Shown here one piece after another: positions 55,313 through 64,000 of a stretch of 64,000 bases of DNA. The stretch's first letter is position 1, and each line of letters starts with the position of its first letter. Origin of the DNA: Roseovarius aestuariivivens (lineage in GTDB: Bacteria > Pseudomonadota > Alphaproteobacteria > Rhodobacterales > Rhodobacteraceae); contig NZ_SJEY01000005.1 in NCBI RefSeq assembly GCF_004761875.1, forward strand, positions 124,001 through 188,000, written 5' to 3'. The position numbers were made by a program, and so were the translations under genes. A model generated the notes under the pieces. That model did not search any database and was not told the DNA's origin. It saw only the letters and a list, made by a program, of their open reading frames with translations.

Positions 55313-56731
55313 TCAGAGCCCCTGCAGGACGGGCGGGCGTGTCTGTGGCCAGCGGGTCGCGCGGTGATAGGCTTCGGCCAGCGACAGCAGCCGGGCCTCG
55401 CTGCCCGGCCGTCCGATCAGCTGCACGCCCATCGGCAGGCCCGCGTCCGAAAAGCCCGCGGGCATCGCCAAGGCGGGCAAACCGATGAGTGAGGCCGGCA
55501 CCACGACCTCCATCCAGCGGTGATAGGTGTCCATCTCGTGGCCCGCGACCTCGCGCGGCCAGGTCAGGTCGACCGGGAACGGCCAGACCTGCGCCGTGGG
55601 AAGCGCGACCGCGTCACAGGTCTCGAAAAGCTCCAGCGCGCGACGATACCAGTCGGACCGTTGGGTGCTGGCGTTCTGCACCTCTTGCGCGCTGAGCGCG
55701 CGGCCCCGTTCAATTTCCCAGATCGCCTCGGGTTTCAGGGCGTCGCGGCTTTCGGGATCGTCGTAAAGCGCGCCAAGCCCTGCATTGAGGCCGAAACTGC
55801 GCAAGGTGGTCCAGCTGTTCCAGAGCGTCTCTCGCGGGATGGGCGGCGCGAGATCCTCGATCCGGGCGCCGTCTTGCGCCAGCATTTCGAGAGCGGCGCG
55901 GCAGAGCGGAAGAATGCCGTCTTCCATCGGCCATGCACCGCCCCAATCGCCGAGCCACCCGATCCGGGCGCCCGATGCGGCGGGCTCGACCGGGCCGACC
56001 GGCCCCTCGGCACGGCCGAAGGGCTGATCGGGGTCCGGACCCGAGATCACGTCAAGCAACAGTCCCAGATCGCGCGGACTGCGCGCCATCGGGCCGTTGG
56101 CGGAGATCGGATGCAGATATAGATCGCCGGCGCGCGCCCCGGGCACCCTGCCCCATGTCGGGCGGAAGCCGTAGACGTTGTTCCAGCCCGCCGGATTGCG
56201 CAGGCTGCCCATCATGTCGCTGCCATCGGCCAGCGCCAGCATGCCGGTCGACAGCGCCACCGCCGCCCCGCCCGAGGACCCGCCGCAGGACCGGTCCGGC
56301 GCGTAAGGGTTGCGGGTGGCGCCGAAAACCGGGTTGTAGGTATGGCTGCCGATGCAGAATTCCGGCGTGTTGGTCTTGCCGATGATGATCGCACCCGCGG
56401 CGCGCAGACGCGCCACATGCGGGCTGTCCTGGCGCGCGGGCGTCTTGCCCAGAAGCGGCGAGCCGTTGACCGTGGGCAGGCCTGCCACATCGAAGAGGTC
56501 CTTGACCGCGATGGGCATGCCGTGCAGCGGCCCCTCGGCCGGGCCGTTATCCGCGGCGCGCGCCTCGGCCAGCAGAACGCCCGCGTCCCGCAGGGACACC
56601 AGCGCGTTGACCTGTGGATTGACCGTCTCGATCCGCGCCAGCGTGGCGCGCATGAGTTCTTCCGCCGACAGCTCTTTGCGGGCAAGCATGCCGGCCAGAT
56701 CCGCCGCGTCGCAGGCCAGAATATCGTCCAT
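55313..56731 (-). CDS. Amidase signature family enzyme
   Basis: 472 aa, Ser-Ser-Lys amidase. The catalytic lysine is in IAVKDLFDV (about 75) and the serines are in the GGSSGGAAVALSTGM signature (about 152). Substrate could be aryl- or alkyl-amides, peptides, or the product of a neighbouring M20 enzyme. ATG 56731 has a GGAGAAG site 8 nt upstream; the frame is open to 56800. It is the third gene of the ABC-ATPase/M20/amidase operon. Confidence 0.92.
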   Translation of the reverse strand: MDDILACDAADLAGMLARKELSAEELMRATLARIETVNPQVNALVSLRDAGVLLAEARAADNGPAEGPLHGMPIAVKDLFDVAGLPTVNGSPLLGKTPARQDSPHVARLRAAGAIIIGKTNTPEFCIGSHTYNPVFGATRNPYAPDRSCGGSSGGAAVALSTGMLALADGSDMMGSLRNPAGWNNVYGFRPTWGRVPGARAGDLYLHPISANGPMARSPRDLGLLLDVISGPDPDQPFGRAEGPVGPVEPAASGARIGWLGDWGGAWPMEDGILPLCRAALEMLAQDGARIEDLAPPIPRETLWNSWTTLRSFGLNAGLGALYDDPESRDALKPEAIWEIERGRALSAQEVQNASTQRSDWYRRALELFETCDAVALPTAQVWPFPVDLTWPREVAGHEMDTYHRWMEVVVPASLIGLPALAMPAGFSDAGLPMGVQLIGRPGSEARLLSLAEAYHRATRWPQTRPPVLQGL

Positions 56732-56754
56732 GGTGTCTTCTCCGTCGCCTTGTC

Positions 56755-57915
56755 TCAGGCGGGCATGCGCTGTTCGACGATGCCCGCCCACCAACTGCAA
56801 CCGGCGGGGATCACGTCGTCATTGAAATTGTATTCCGGATGGTGCACCGGCGCGCTGTCGCCGTTGCCGACGAGGATATAAGCGCCCGGGCGTTCCTCCA
56901 GCATGAAGGCGAAATCCTCGCCCCCCATGACGAGCGGAGCATCATCGCATTTTCCGCTGACCGTGCGCGCGACCTCGGCCGCGAACGCGGTCTGGTCGTC
57001 GTGATTGACCATAACGGGGTAGTTGCGTTCGTAGTCGAGCGTGATTTTCGCACCGAAAGCCGCGCCAACATGTTCGCACAGCGCGGCCATCCGCGCCTCG
57101 GTCATGTCGCGCATCGCCTCGTCCAGCGTGCGGACCGTGCCCATCATGGTCACCCGGGACGGGATCACGTTGAAGGTGTGCGACGAGCTTTGCATCGAGG
57201 TGACCGACACCACCGCCTGCCCAGTCGGGTCGGCATTGCGGCTGACAATGGTCTGCAGCGCGGTGATGAGATGCGCCGCGACCACGCCCGGATCGATGGT
57301 CTCGTGCGGTTTGGCGGCGTGACCGCCCTTGCCCTCGACCACGATGTCGAACTTGTCGGTGGCGGCGAAAAACGGCCCCGGGCGGATGGCGAACTGGCCC
57401 TCGGGCACGCCGGGCCAGTTGTGCATGCCGTAAACCTCCTGCACGCCGAACCGCTCCATCAGGCCGTCCTCGCACATCTCGCGGCCGCCGCCGCCGCCCT
57501 CTTCGGCGGGCTGGAAAATGACGATGCAGGTGCCGTTGAAATTGCGGGTCTCGGCGAGATACTGCGCCGCGCCCAGAAGCATGGCGGTGTGCCCGTCATG
57601 GCCGCAGGCGTGCATCTTGCCCGGAACTTTGGAGGCATAGTCGAGCCCGGTCGCCTCTTCTATCGGCAGGGCGTCCATATCGGCGCGCAGGCCCACGACC
57701 TTGCCGGACCCGGTTTCGCGTCCCCGGATCACGCCGACAACGCCGGTTCTGCCCAGACCGGTCACCACCTCGTCGCAGCCGAAGCTTTGCAGTTTTTCCG
57801 CCACCAGCGCGCTGGTGCGGTGCGTGTCGAACAGCAGTTCGGGATTTTCGTGCAGATCCCGGCGCCAGGTTGCGATCTCGTCGTGCAATTCTGCAAAGCG
57901 GTTCTTGACCGGCAT
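56755..57915 (-). CDS. M20 family amidohydrolase, second paralog
   Basis: 386 aa, closely like the M20 enzyme at 50635-51798: both have DMDALPIEE, MHACGHDGHT and FQPAEEG. It removes acyl groups from amides of amino acids. ATG 57915 has AAGGA 6 nt upstream. It lies 14 bp after the ABC-ATPase gene and 23 bp before the amidase, so the three are probably cotranscribed and may process an imported N-acyl compound. Confidence 0.9.
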   Translation of the reverse strand: MPVKNRFAELHDEIATWRRDLHENPELLFDTHRTSALVAEKLQSFGCDEVVTGLGRTGVVGVIRGRETGSGKVVGLRADMDALPIEEATGLDYASKVPGKMHACGHDGHTAMLLGAAQYLAETRNFNGTCIVIFQPAEEGGGGGREMCEDGLMERFGVQEVYGMHNWPGVPEGQFAIRPGPFFAATDKFDIVVEGKGGHAAKPHETIDPGVVAAHLITALQTIVSRNADPTGQAVVSVTSMQSSSHTFNVIPSRVTMMGTVRTLDEAMRDMTEARMAALCEHVGAAFGAKITLDYERNYPVMVNHDDQTAFAAEVARTVSGKCDDAPLVMGGEDFAFMLEERPGAYILVGNGDSAPVHHPEYNFNDDVIPAGCSWWAGIVEQRMPA

Positions 57916-57929
57916 GGCGTGTCCTTTTT

Positions 57930-59744
57930 TCAGTAGCCGCAATCGGTGATCAGCACGTGATGCCCCGGGGCCACCTCTTGGTAGGCGGACGGGACCGGGA
58001 CGTGCCCGATGGGGTGTATAGGTGACGGATTGGGGCGGAAATTCAACACCTTTTCCCCCGGACGCTGACCGGGGTCGGCCACAGGCACGGCGCGCAGCAG
58101 CGCCTTCGTATAGGGGTGGCGCGGGTCGTAGAGCACCGATGCCCGGGGGCCGATTTCCACGATCCGGCCCAGATACATGACCGCCACGTCATGGGCCATG
58201 CGTTCCACCACCGCCATGTCGTGGCTGATGAAGAGGTAGGACAGGCCAAGCTCGGCCTGCAGTTCGAGCAGGAGGTTCAGGACCTGCGCCTGCACGCTGA
58301 CGTCAAGCGCGCTGACGGCCTCGTCCGCGACGATAAGCGCGGGATCGAGCGCGAGCGCGCGGGCAATTGCCACGCGCTGACGCTGACCGCCCGAGAGAGC
58401 ATGCGGATAGCGGTCCAGATACGACTCGGGCAGGCCCGCGCGGGCAAAGAGCGCGGCCGCCTTCGCCTCACGCGTGGCGCGGGTGCCGCGAGAAAAATTG
58501 CGCAGCGGTTCAGTGACCTGATCGCGCAGGCACATCTGGGGATTGAGGCTTCCGAACGGGTCCTGGAACACCATCTGCATGCCCGCCCGGGCGCGACGCA
58601 GCGCCGCCGGGCCGAGTGCGGCAAGGTCTGTGCCGTCCAGCGTGATCCGACCCGCGGAGGGGTCTACCAGGCGCAGGATCGACCGGCCGACCGTGGATTT
58701 GCCGCAGCCGGATTCGCCTACCAGAGCGAGCGTTCTGCCACGGTTGAGGGTGAAGGATACGTCCTCGACCGCGTGCACCTGCGCGATCCGGCGGCGAAAG
58801 ACCCCGCCCCGCACGGCAAAGCGCGTGCAGAGCCCTTCGACGGTCAAAAGCGGCGTGTCGGTGCCGCGCACCGGGATGGGCGGCGCCGCACCGATCTTTG
58901 CGAACGGTTCGGGCCAGCGTTTGTCGCGCATCTCTCCCAACCGGGGGACGGCGGCGAGAAGACGTTTTGTATAGTCGTGACGGGGATCCGCGAAAATCCG
59001 GGCGACCGGCCCTTCCTCGACCTTGCGCCCGTTTTGCATCACCACGACGCGATCGGCGATCTGCGCCACGACGGCCATGTCATGGGTGATGAAGAGAACC
59101 GCCGCGCCGGTTTCCCGCCGAAGCCGGTCGAGCAGCGCGAGGATCTCGGCCTGGATGGTCACGTCGAGCGCCGTTGTCGGCTCGTCCGCGATCAGAAGGC
59201 GCGGATGACAGGCGAGCGCCATGGCGATGACCACGCGCTGACGCTGGCCGCCGGACAGCTCGTGCGGGAATTGCCGCAAGCGCCGCTCGGGCTCTGGCAG
59301 GCGCACCTGTCGCAGAAGGTCGAGCGCGCGGGCGCGCGCCCTGGACCGGCTGAGGCCCAGATGCTGACGCAGGCCTTCGGTCAGTTGTCTTTCGACGGTC
59401 AGCACGGGATTGAGGGCCGTCATCGGTTCCTGAAAGATCATACCGATCTGGTTGCCGCGGATCTTGCGCATCTCTTCGGCACTGAGCTTGGCAAGATCCG
59501 TCTCCTGACCGTTCCCGCGGTCGAAAAGGATCCGGCCGCCGGAAATGTCGCCCCCGTCGAACCCGATGAGCCGCATCAGGGCCAGCGCCGACACCGATTT
59601 GCCAGAGCCGCTTTCGCCGACAAGGCAGACCGTTTCCCCGGCCCGGATGTCGACCGACAGATCCTCGACCCCGGTCACCATCTGGCCGGACCGTCCGAAG
59701 GACACGCGCAGGTTTTCGAACCGGGCAAGGGGCTGATCCAGCAT
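57930..59744 (-). CDS. Double-domain peptide-type ABC transporter ATPase (DppD-DppF fusion)
   Basis: 604 aa: two ATPase domains of the dipeptide/nickel family in one chain. Domain 1 has [15 protein letters not shown] (about 40), LSGGQRQRV and [14 protein letters not shown]; domain 2 has [15 protein letters not shown] (about 350) and LSGGQRQRV. It resembles GsiA (glutathione importer). Each domain ends with the C-terminal region of such proteins ([11 protein letters not shown]). No binding protein or permease gene lies in the window, so its partners are elsewhere. First gene of a three-gene operon; 70 bp after the acylase gene. Confidence 0.9.
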   Translation of the reverse strand: MLDQPLARFENLRVSFGRSGQMVTGVEDLSVDIRAGETVCLVGESGSGKSVSALALMRLIGFDGGDISGGRILFDRGNGQETDLAKLSAEEMRKIRGNQIGMIFQEPMTALNPVLTVERQLTEGLRQHLGLSRSRARARALDLLRQVRLPEPERRLRQFPHELSGGQRQRVVIAMALACHPRLLIADEPTTALDVTIQAEILALLDRLRRETGAAVLFITHDMAVVAQIADRVVVMQNGRKVEEGPVARIFADPRHDYTKRLLAAVPRLGEMRDKRWPEPFAKIGAAPPIPVRGTDTPLLTVEGLCTRFAVRGGVFRRRIAQVHAVEDVSFTLNRGRTLALVGESGCGKSTVGRSILRLVDPSAGRITLDGTDLAALGPAALRRARAGMQMVFQDPFGSLNPQMCLRDQVTEPLRNFSRGTRATREAKAAALFARAGLPESYLDRYPHALSGGQRQRVAIARALALDPALIVADEAVSALDVSVQAQVLNLLLELQAELGLSYLFISHDMAVVERMAHDVAVMYLGRIVEIGPRASVLYDPRHPYTKALLRAVPVADPGQRPGEKVLNFRPNPSPIHPIGHVPVPSAYQEVAPGHHVLITDCGY

Positions 59745-59814
59745 CCGGGGGCCTTACTTGGGCAAGATTATACCGCACGCTACCGGGGGTCGGGCCGCCG
59801 GTCAAACGCGCGAC

Positions 59815-62283
59815 CTATTGGGGGATCAGGCGCGTGATCCCGACCGATGCGGCCCGGGCCAGCTGAGCATCGAGCGACATCGGAATATATTCGCCCCGGC
59901 GCCAGAGCTGGGCCAGATCGTCGTAATGACGGCTGAGGAAATGGCCGGACTGCCCGGTGGAGGAGATGAAGACGCTGCTGTCGGGATCGGTGAAATCATA
60001 GACGCCGCGATATCCTGCCCCATGCACGTTGAGAAAAGGCTCGGGCTCGGTGCCTTGGGTGCGCCCGCGCAAAAGCGTGTGATCCCCGCCCGAGGTCGAT
60101 TGCCGGATATTCACGAAGTAGCGCAGGAGCGGCACCTCCCCCAACACCTGGTGGTCGTGCGTCGCCTGATGCGCATCGCCCCAGCGCAGGCTTTCCAGCG
60201 CGGTACCGTAGCGTTCGTTGATCCACACCAGCGCGTCGTCCAATGCGAGGCGCGCGATGTCGACGCAGGTTTCCTGCGCCGTGGACTGGCGCACGTCGCA
60301 CCACGCGGCTGCGCCGTCAATGTCCCGGTAGACCCGTTCGAGGAAGACCGGATCAGGATGCGGAAACTCGGCCGCCAGCGGGCCGAGATCGTCGAGGATC
60401 AGCCGCTGCTGCAGCGCACGCAGCCACGCTGCGTAGATCAAGGGTTCCGGCAGATGTTCGTTCATCTCGCCATTCCAGCTTGACAGAAGATCAAGCGCGC
60501 GCTGGCGCTGGCGTTCGGGCGTGCCCTCGGGTGCGGCTTCTCCGGTGAACCAAAGATCTTTGCCGATCAGCGGCAGAAGCGAGCGCGCGGTGAAGCTTAC
60601 CGTGTCGAGCTGCGCCTCGATGAAGCTGTCGCGCGTGTGCACCTGCCGGGTCTGCATCAGCCGTCGCCAGCGATAGACCCGCTGGGTGTCGCCCCAGGTA
60701 TAGCTCACATGCAGCGGAAAGGGCCGGTCCACGGTCTTGTTGTTGGTGTTGCCCAGAAGGCCCCCTGCGGGGTTCACGAATTCCGGGTTCGCGGAGTAGG
60801 CGGCCGCCCCCTGCCAGCGGTTCTCGCGCAGCCAGCCCCGGCTGGGTCGCCGTCCGAGGCTTTCGTGATCGGCGTCGCGCCGCGGCATCACGCCGACCAT
60901 TTTCATCGCGATCCGTCTCTCGTCGACCAGCGTCAGGTTCAGCGACGGCGCCACGTAAAGCCGCCCGGCCTCCAGCCCTTCGCGTACCGAGGTGGCGCGC
61001 ATCAGGGCCATCGCCGCGCTCATCGTCGTGTCGCTGTTCGATAGCGCGGTCCAACTTAGCGCCGCCACATGCCCCGCCGGAGTGATCTCGGCCAGATCGT
61101 AATGCGTGCCGGGCAGGACCGGGCCGTTTTCGGTCCAGCGCAGGGTGAGCGTGATCGGCGCCTGATCCTTGATCCGGATGATCGAGCTTTCCGTGCGGAA
61201 GGGCTTGTAGCCTTCCGGGGTTAAATATTCCTGCGGGTTCTCAGGGTTGAGACGCTCGATGAAAAGGTCCTGGTCATCCATGTAGGACGAGGTGATGCCC
61301 CAGCCCAACTGAACCGACCGTCCGGCAAGGATGGCGGGAATGCCAGGAATCGTGCCGCCGATGACCCCGCCCGACGACAGGTCCATCCGGGCCAGATACC
61401 AGATCGACGGCGCGGAAAAGCCCAGATGCGGATCGTTCGCCAAAAGCGTCCCGCCAGAGGCCGAGCGTTTGGGCGCGGCCGCCCATGCGTTGGACGCGCC
61501 GGCGAAGGCGCGTTTGTGGAAGGGCGAAAGCGGGTGATCGGGCACGCCCGGCCCCGTGCTCTGGGCGAACCGGGTGCCAGAGGGAAAGAGGCTCGCGTAA
61601 TCGGGCAACGCCGCCACGCCGGATCCCGGAGACAGCGGCAGAATATCGTCCAGCCGCGTCTCGTCCTCGAGCGCGAGCGAGGTGCGCGCGTAAAGCACCT
61701 CTTCCTCGAGATGCGCGGAAAGCTGCAGCGCCATCAGTTTCACGATGGCCAGGGAATCGGCCGGTTGCCACGGCGCCACCGGGGCGTTGAACATAAACAT
61801 TTCCGGCGCACCACGCCCCAGCGCATCCTGGTTGATCTCCTGCAATCTGGCATTCACCCCCGCCGCGTAAGCCCGGAGTGCGGCCTGCGTGGTCGCATCC
61901 TGCGCCTCGACCGACGCGCCTGCCAGCCCATAGAGATCGAAACGCCGCATCAGCTTGTCGATCTCCACCGTGCGCAGGCCGAACACCTCGGACAGGCGGC
62001 CCTGCGCCGTCCGGCGCTGCATCACCATCTGCCAAAGCCGGTCCTGCGCATGCGCGTAACCGAGACCGAAAAAGGTATCCGCGTCGGTCTGACCGAAGAT
62101 ATGCGGCACGTTGGCATTGTCGCGCACGATCTCGACCGGCGCGGAAAGGCCGGTCACGGCCACGTCCTTGTCGTACTCGGGCAAGGAGCGCGAGAGCAGG
62201 TAATAGGCGCCCAGCACCACGAGCAGGGACAGCAGGATGAGCCCGCCCGCCAGCCGGATCAGCCATTTGAAGACTTGCGCCAT
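59815..62283 (-). CDS. Penicillin acylase family Ntn-hydrolase
   Basis: 822 aa with an N-terminal transmembrane anchor (8-30). The alpha part contains the family start VEIVRDNANVPHIFGQTDADT; the nucleophile of the mature beta chain is Ser264 in GASNAWAAA, and autocatalytic cleavage before it is expected. The family includes penicillin amidases and acyl-homoserine-lactone acylases; substrate is not settled by the sequence, so an AHL acylase role is only a possibility. ATG 62283 lies in front of the hydrophobic segment. It is divergent from the dehydrogenase gene. Confidence 0.88.
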   Translation of the reverse strand: MAQVFKWLIRLAGGLILLSLLVVLGAYYLLSRSLPEYDKDVAVTGLSAPVEIVRDNANVPHIFGQTDADTFFGLGYAHAQDRLWQMVMQRRTAQGRLSEVFGLRTVEIDKLMRRFDLYGLAGASVEAQDATTQAALRAYAAGVNARLQEINQDALGRGAPEMFMFNAPVAPWQPADSLAIVKLMALQLSAHLEEEVLYARTSLALEDETRLDDILPLSPGSGVAALPDYASLFPSGTRFAQSTGPGVPDHPLSPFHKRAFAGASNAWAAAPKRSASGGTLLANDPHLGFSAPSIWYLARMDLSSGGVIGGTIPGIPAILAGRSVQLGWGITSSYMDDQDLFIERLNPENPQEYLTPEGYKPFRTESSIIRIKDQAPITLTLRWTENGPVLPGTHYDLAEITPAGHVAALSWTALSNSDTTMSAAMALMRATSVREGLEAGRLYVAPSLNLTLVDERRIAMKMVGVMPRRDADHESLGRRPSRGWLRENRWQGAAAYSANPEFVNPAGGLLGNTNNKTVDRPFPLHVSYTWGDTQRVYRWRRLMQTRQVHTRDSFIEAQLDTVSFTARSLLPLIGKDLWFTGEAAPEGTPERQRQRALDLLSSWNGEMNEHLPEPLIYAAWLRALQQRLILDDLGPLAAEFPHPDPVFLERVYRDIDGAAAWCDVRQSTAQETCVDIARLALDDALVWINERYGTALESLRWGDAHQATHDHQVLGEVPLLRYFVNIRQSTSGGDHTLLRGRTQGTEPEPFLNVHGAGYRGVYDFTDPDSSVFISSTGQSGHFLSRHYDDLAQLWRRGEYIPMSLDAQLARAASVGITRLIPQ

Positions 62284-62360
62284 GCCTGCCTCGAATTACC
62301 TTGCATCCCCGGGTCGGGATAGTCAGAAATCCGGACCGAGACAATGGGGAGAGATGAAAG

Positions 62361-63233
62361 ATGGCGAAGCTGGCATTCCTTGGCCTTGGCGTGATGGGCT
62401 ATCCGATGGCGGGACACCTTCAGGCGGCGGGGCACGATGTGTGCGTCTATAACCGCACCGCATCGAAGGCCGAGGCGTGGGTCGCCGAGCATGGCGGGCG
62501 GATGGCCCCGACCCCGCGCGAGGCGGCCGAGGGCGCCGATTTCGTGATGTCCTGCGTGGGCAACGATGATGACCTGCGCAGCGTCTGCACTGGCGAGGAC
62601 GGCGCGTTCGCGGGCATGAGCAAAGGCGCGATCTTCGTCGATCACACCACCGTTTCTTCCATGGTGACCGAAGAGCTTTACGCCGCCGCCAAGGAAGCAG
62701 GGCTCGGCTTTGTCGACGCGCCCATCTCGGGTGGTCAGGCGGGGGCCGAGAACGGCCAGTTGTCGATCATGTGCGGCGGCGACGAGGACGTCTATGCCAA
62801 GGCCGAGCCGATCATGAACACCTATGCCAAGCTGTGCCGGAGGATCGGCGAGAGCGGCGCGGGCCAGACCACGAAGATGTGCAACCAGATCGCCATCGCG
62901 GGACTGGTGCAGGGCCTGTCCGAGGCGCTGCATTTCGCCGAGAAGGCGGGGCTCGACGGGCGCGCGGTGGTCGAGGTGATCAGCCAGGGCGCGGCCGGAA
63001 GCTGGCAGATGTCGAACCGCTACGAGACGATGCTGGACGATCATTTCGAGCATGGCTTTGCGGTCGACTGGATGCGCAAGGACCTTGCGATCTGCCTCAA
63101 CACCGCGAATGAGAATGGCGCGTCCCTGCCCGTCACGGCGCTGGTCGATCAGTATTATAAGGACGTCCAGAAGATGGGCGGCGGGCGCTGGGACACCTCG
63201 AGCCTGTTCAAGCGGCTGCGCAAGCTGGGCTGA
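62361..63233 (+). CDS. Beta-hydroxyacid dehydrogenase, 3-hydroxyisobutyrate dehydrogenase family
   Basis: 290-aa NAD(P)-dependent enzyme. Rossmann motif GLGVMGYPMAGHL (residues 8-20), the substrate signature VDAPISGGQAGAENGQLS (about 119) and the catalytic-lysine region KMCNQIAIAGLVQGLSEAL (about 171). Reduces or oxidises a beta-hydroxy acid such as 3-hydroxyisobutyrate or tartronate semialdehyde; substrate is open. ATG 62361 follows a GAGA-rich leader. It is divergent from the acylase gene by 77 bp. Confidence 0.9.
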   Translation: MAKLAFLGLGVMGYPMAGHLQAAGHDVCVYNRTASKAEAWVAEHGGRMAPTPREAAEGADFVMSCVGNDDDLRSVCTGEDGAFAGMSKGAIFVDHTTVSSMVTEELYAAAKEAGLGFVDAPISGGQAGAENGQLSIMCGGDEDVYAKAEPIMNTYAKLCRRIGESGAGQTTKMCNQIAIAGLVQGLSEALHFAEKAGLDGRAVVEVISQGAAGSWQMSNRYETMLDDHFEHGFAVDWMRKDLAICLNTANENGASLPVTALVDQYYKDVQKMGGGRWDTSSLFKRLRKLG

Positions 63234-63535
63234 GGGCGGCGCGCCCTTACCTTGCTTGCCCTATGCTGGTTGGACAGGAGCGCGCAGTGCGGTCGGCAGG
63301 AGGCGTGGAGACAAGACGCGCGCTGCAGAAACCGGCGTGTTTGGGCGGCAAACGGGCGTTCAGTGGATGATCCGTCGACGACTGAGTGGGGCTTTGCGGG
63401 TTTTTGAGCAGCGTATGCGAAAGTTTGGTCGGATGCGCGCTTAGGTCGTACCGTGAGAGCATCCACAGATCACACATTCGAAAAGTGCCCGCGCCTTTGA
63501 AGTGACACTCACCTAGTCCTTTCGCCACGCGGAGG

Positions 63536-63673
63536 ATGATCGTGCCAAAGAAGACTAGAACGCGTTTGGTCGATATTCCGACAAAGCGTTTGCCGCGTGC
63601 TGGAAAGCAGACCGGGTCAATTCCAGATCGTCGGAGCTTAGGGCCAGCGATGGGTAGAGTTTTCCCTGTGACT
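63536..63673 (+). other. Possible scar of an insertion-sequence transposase start
   Basis: After GGAGG (63531-63535) a 45-codon frame begins (63536, or GTG 63542 with better spacing) with MIVPKKTRTR, which resembles the start of IS3-type orfA proteins, and then runs antisense through the 3' end of the aminotransferase gene with no transposase similarity. 63240-63530 holds no gene I can support. This is a weak hint of an old insertion boundary, not a functional gene. Confidence 0.2.
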
Positions 63674-64000
63674 TAAAGACACCGTTGGCGCGCAATGTGC
63701 TGTTCCAGCGCTCGTTGATCTTCGGATCGCTGTGTTTTGCGCTTCGGTAATCTATCGGCTCCGCTTCTGTGAAGAAGATGTCGAACAGGGTCGGATCGCC
63801 ACAAATGCGGTGGGTGATCCCCCGTTCGGTCAGCGCGGCGGATTGCATATCCATCAGGGTTTGGCCCAGGTCACGCAGACGCTCATATTGTCCCGGACGC
63901 CGGAGGATTTCCATCGTTTTTAGACCTGCGGCCGAGGCCACCGGATTGCCCGAGAGCGTGCCGAGCTGCATGAGCCACTTGTCCGCCCCCACAGTGGCCT
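63555..64000 (-). CDS. Class III aminotransferase (glutamate-1-semialdehyde aminomutase-like), C-terminal part cut by right edge
   Basis: The frame is open to the right edge; only the last 148 or so residues are seen. The stretch TLSGNPVASAAGLKTMEILRR is the conserved loop after the PLP lysine in glutamate-1-semialdehyde 2,1-aminomutases and related class III aminotransferases. The end region (KLYPSLALSSDDLELTRSAF) follows the same family. The PLP lysine itself is outside the window. Whether it makes 5-aminolevulinate or transfers amino groups to another substrate cannot be told from this part. TAG stop at 63557-63555. Confidence 0.85.
   Translation of the reverse strand, partial: ATVGADKWLMQLGTLSGNPVASAAGLKTMEILRRPGQYERLRDLGQTLMDMQSAALTERGITHRICGDPTLFDIFFTEAEPIDYRSAKHSDPKINERWNSTLRANGVFKSQGKLYPSLALSSDDLELTRSAFQHAANALSEYRPNAF

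Overview
The window comes from a high-GC alphaproteobacterial chromosome, very probably Rhodobacteraceae (Roseobacter group). The evidence is a LexA/ComEC/GltX/GltA neighbourhood, a gene-transfer-agent (GTA) type endolysin-holin pair, a glnT-glxBCD cluster, an alphaproteobacterial VtlR/LsrB-type LysR regulator, system I cytochrome c maturation genes and many small secreted proteins of the kind common in this family. Species cannot be fixed from the sequence alone. It is mostly core chromosome: no tRNA, rRNA, CRISPR array or intact insertion sequence was seen.

Layout. 1-6.6 kb: 3' end of lexA, comEC (TTG start), gltX, gltA with a strong terminator, and an RTX-like acidic repeat protein. 6.6-18 kb, all minus strand: a PaaG-like hydratase, ccmH, ccmF, the GTA holin and endolysin inserted between ccmF and ccmE, argC, murI, a PlsC-type acyltransferase and a fused indolepyruvate:ferredoxin oxidoreductase. 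18-19.3 kb: a VtlR/LsrB-like LysR gene, then a LysR box, a promoter-like stretch and a compact structured small-RNA candidate that ends in a strong terminator. 19.3-27 kb: an M24 peptidase/PLP-enzyme pair, a secreted protein, purL, bolA, a small membrane protein, grxD, then an AT-richer stretch with two identical 12-bp palindromes, a full CtrA box and an orphan secreted protein.

27-32.7 kb: glnT and glxD/C/B behind an XRE-cupin regulator, with candidate operators and a new 44-codon small gene. 32.7-38.4 kb: ndk, an ABC-F protein, MarC, a membrane-tethered aspartic protease, holC and pepA. 38.6-46.1 kb: one tightly coupled operon lptF-lptG-lptD-surA-pdxA-rsmA, linking LPS export and outer-membrane assembly to PLP synthesis and rRNA methylation. 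46.1-54.7 kb: a DUF4167 protein, prmC-prfA, small secreted and membrane proteins, an agmatinase, an M20 amidohydrolase, mazG, a sulfotransferase-like protein and a DUF2189 membrane protein. 54.8-62.3 kb: a secreted protein, then a block of amide-bond chemistry (amidase, M20 amidohydrolase, double-ATPase peptide ABC protein, penicillin-acylase-family enzyme). 62.3-64 kb: a beta-hydroxyacid dehydrogenase, a possible insertion-sequence scar and a class III aminotransferase cut by the right edge.

The strongest candidate for something undescribed is the unit at 18141-19234: a LysR regulator, a perfect CTAT-N11-ATAG dyad and an RNA of about 80 nt. That RNA has a near-perfect hairpin with a GNRA-type loop and tandem GA internal loop, a single-stranded anti-Shine-Dalgarno stretch and an intrinsic terminator. 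The second is the GTA lysis cassette set inside a cytochrome c maturation operon, with a perfect dyad upstream of it and an EF-hand-like loop in the endolysin. The third is the palindrome pair plus CtrA box at 25502-25587.
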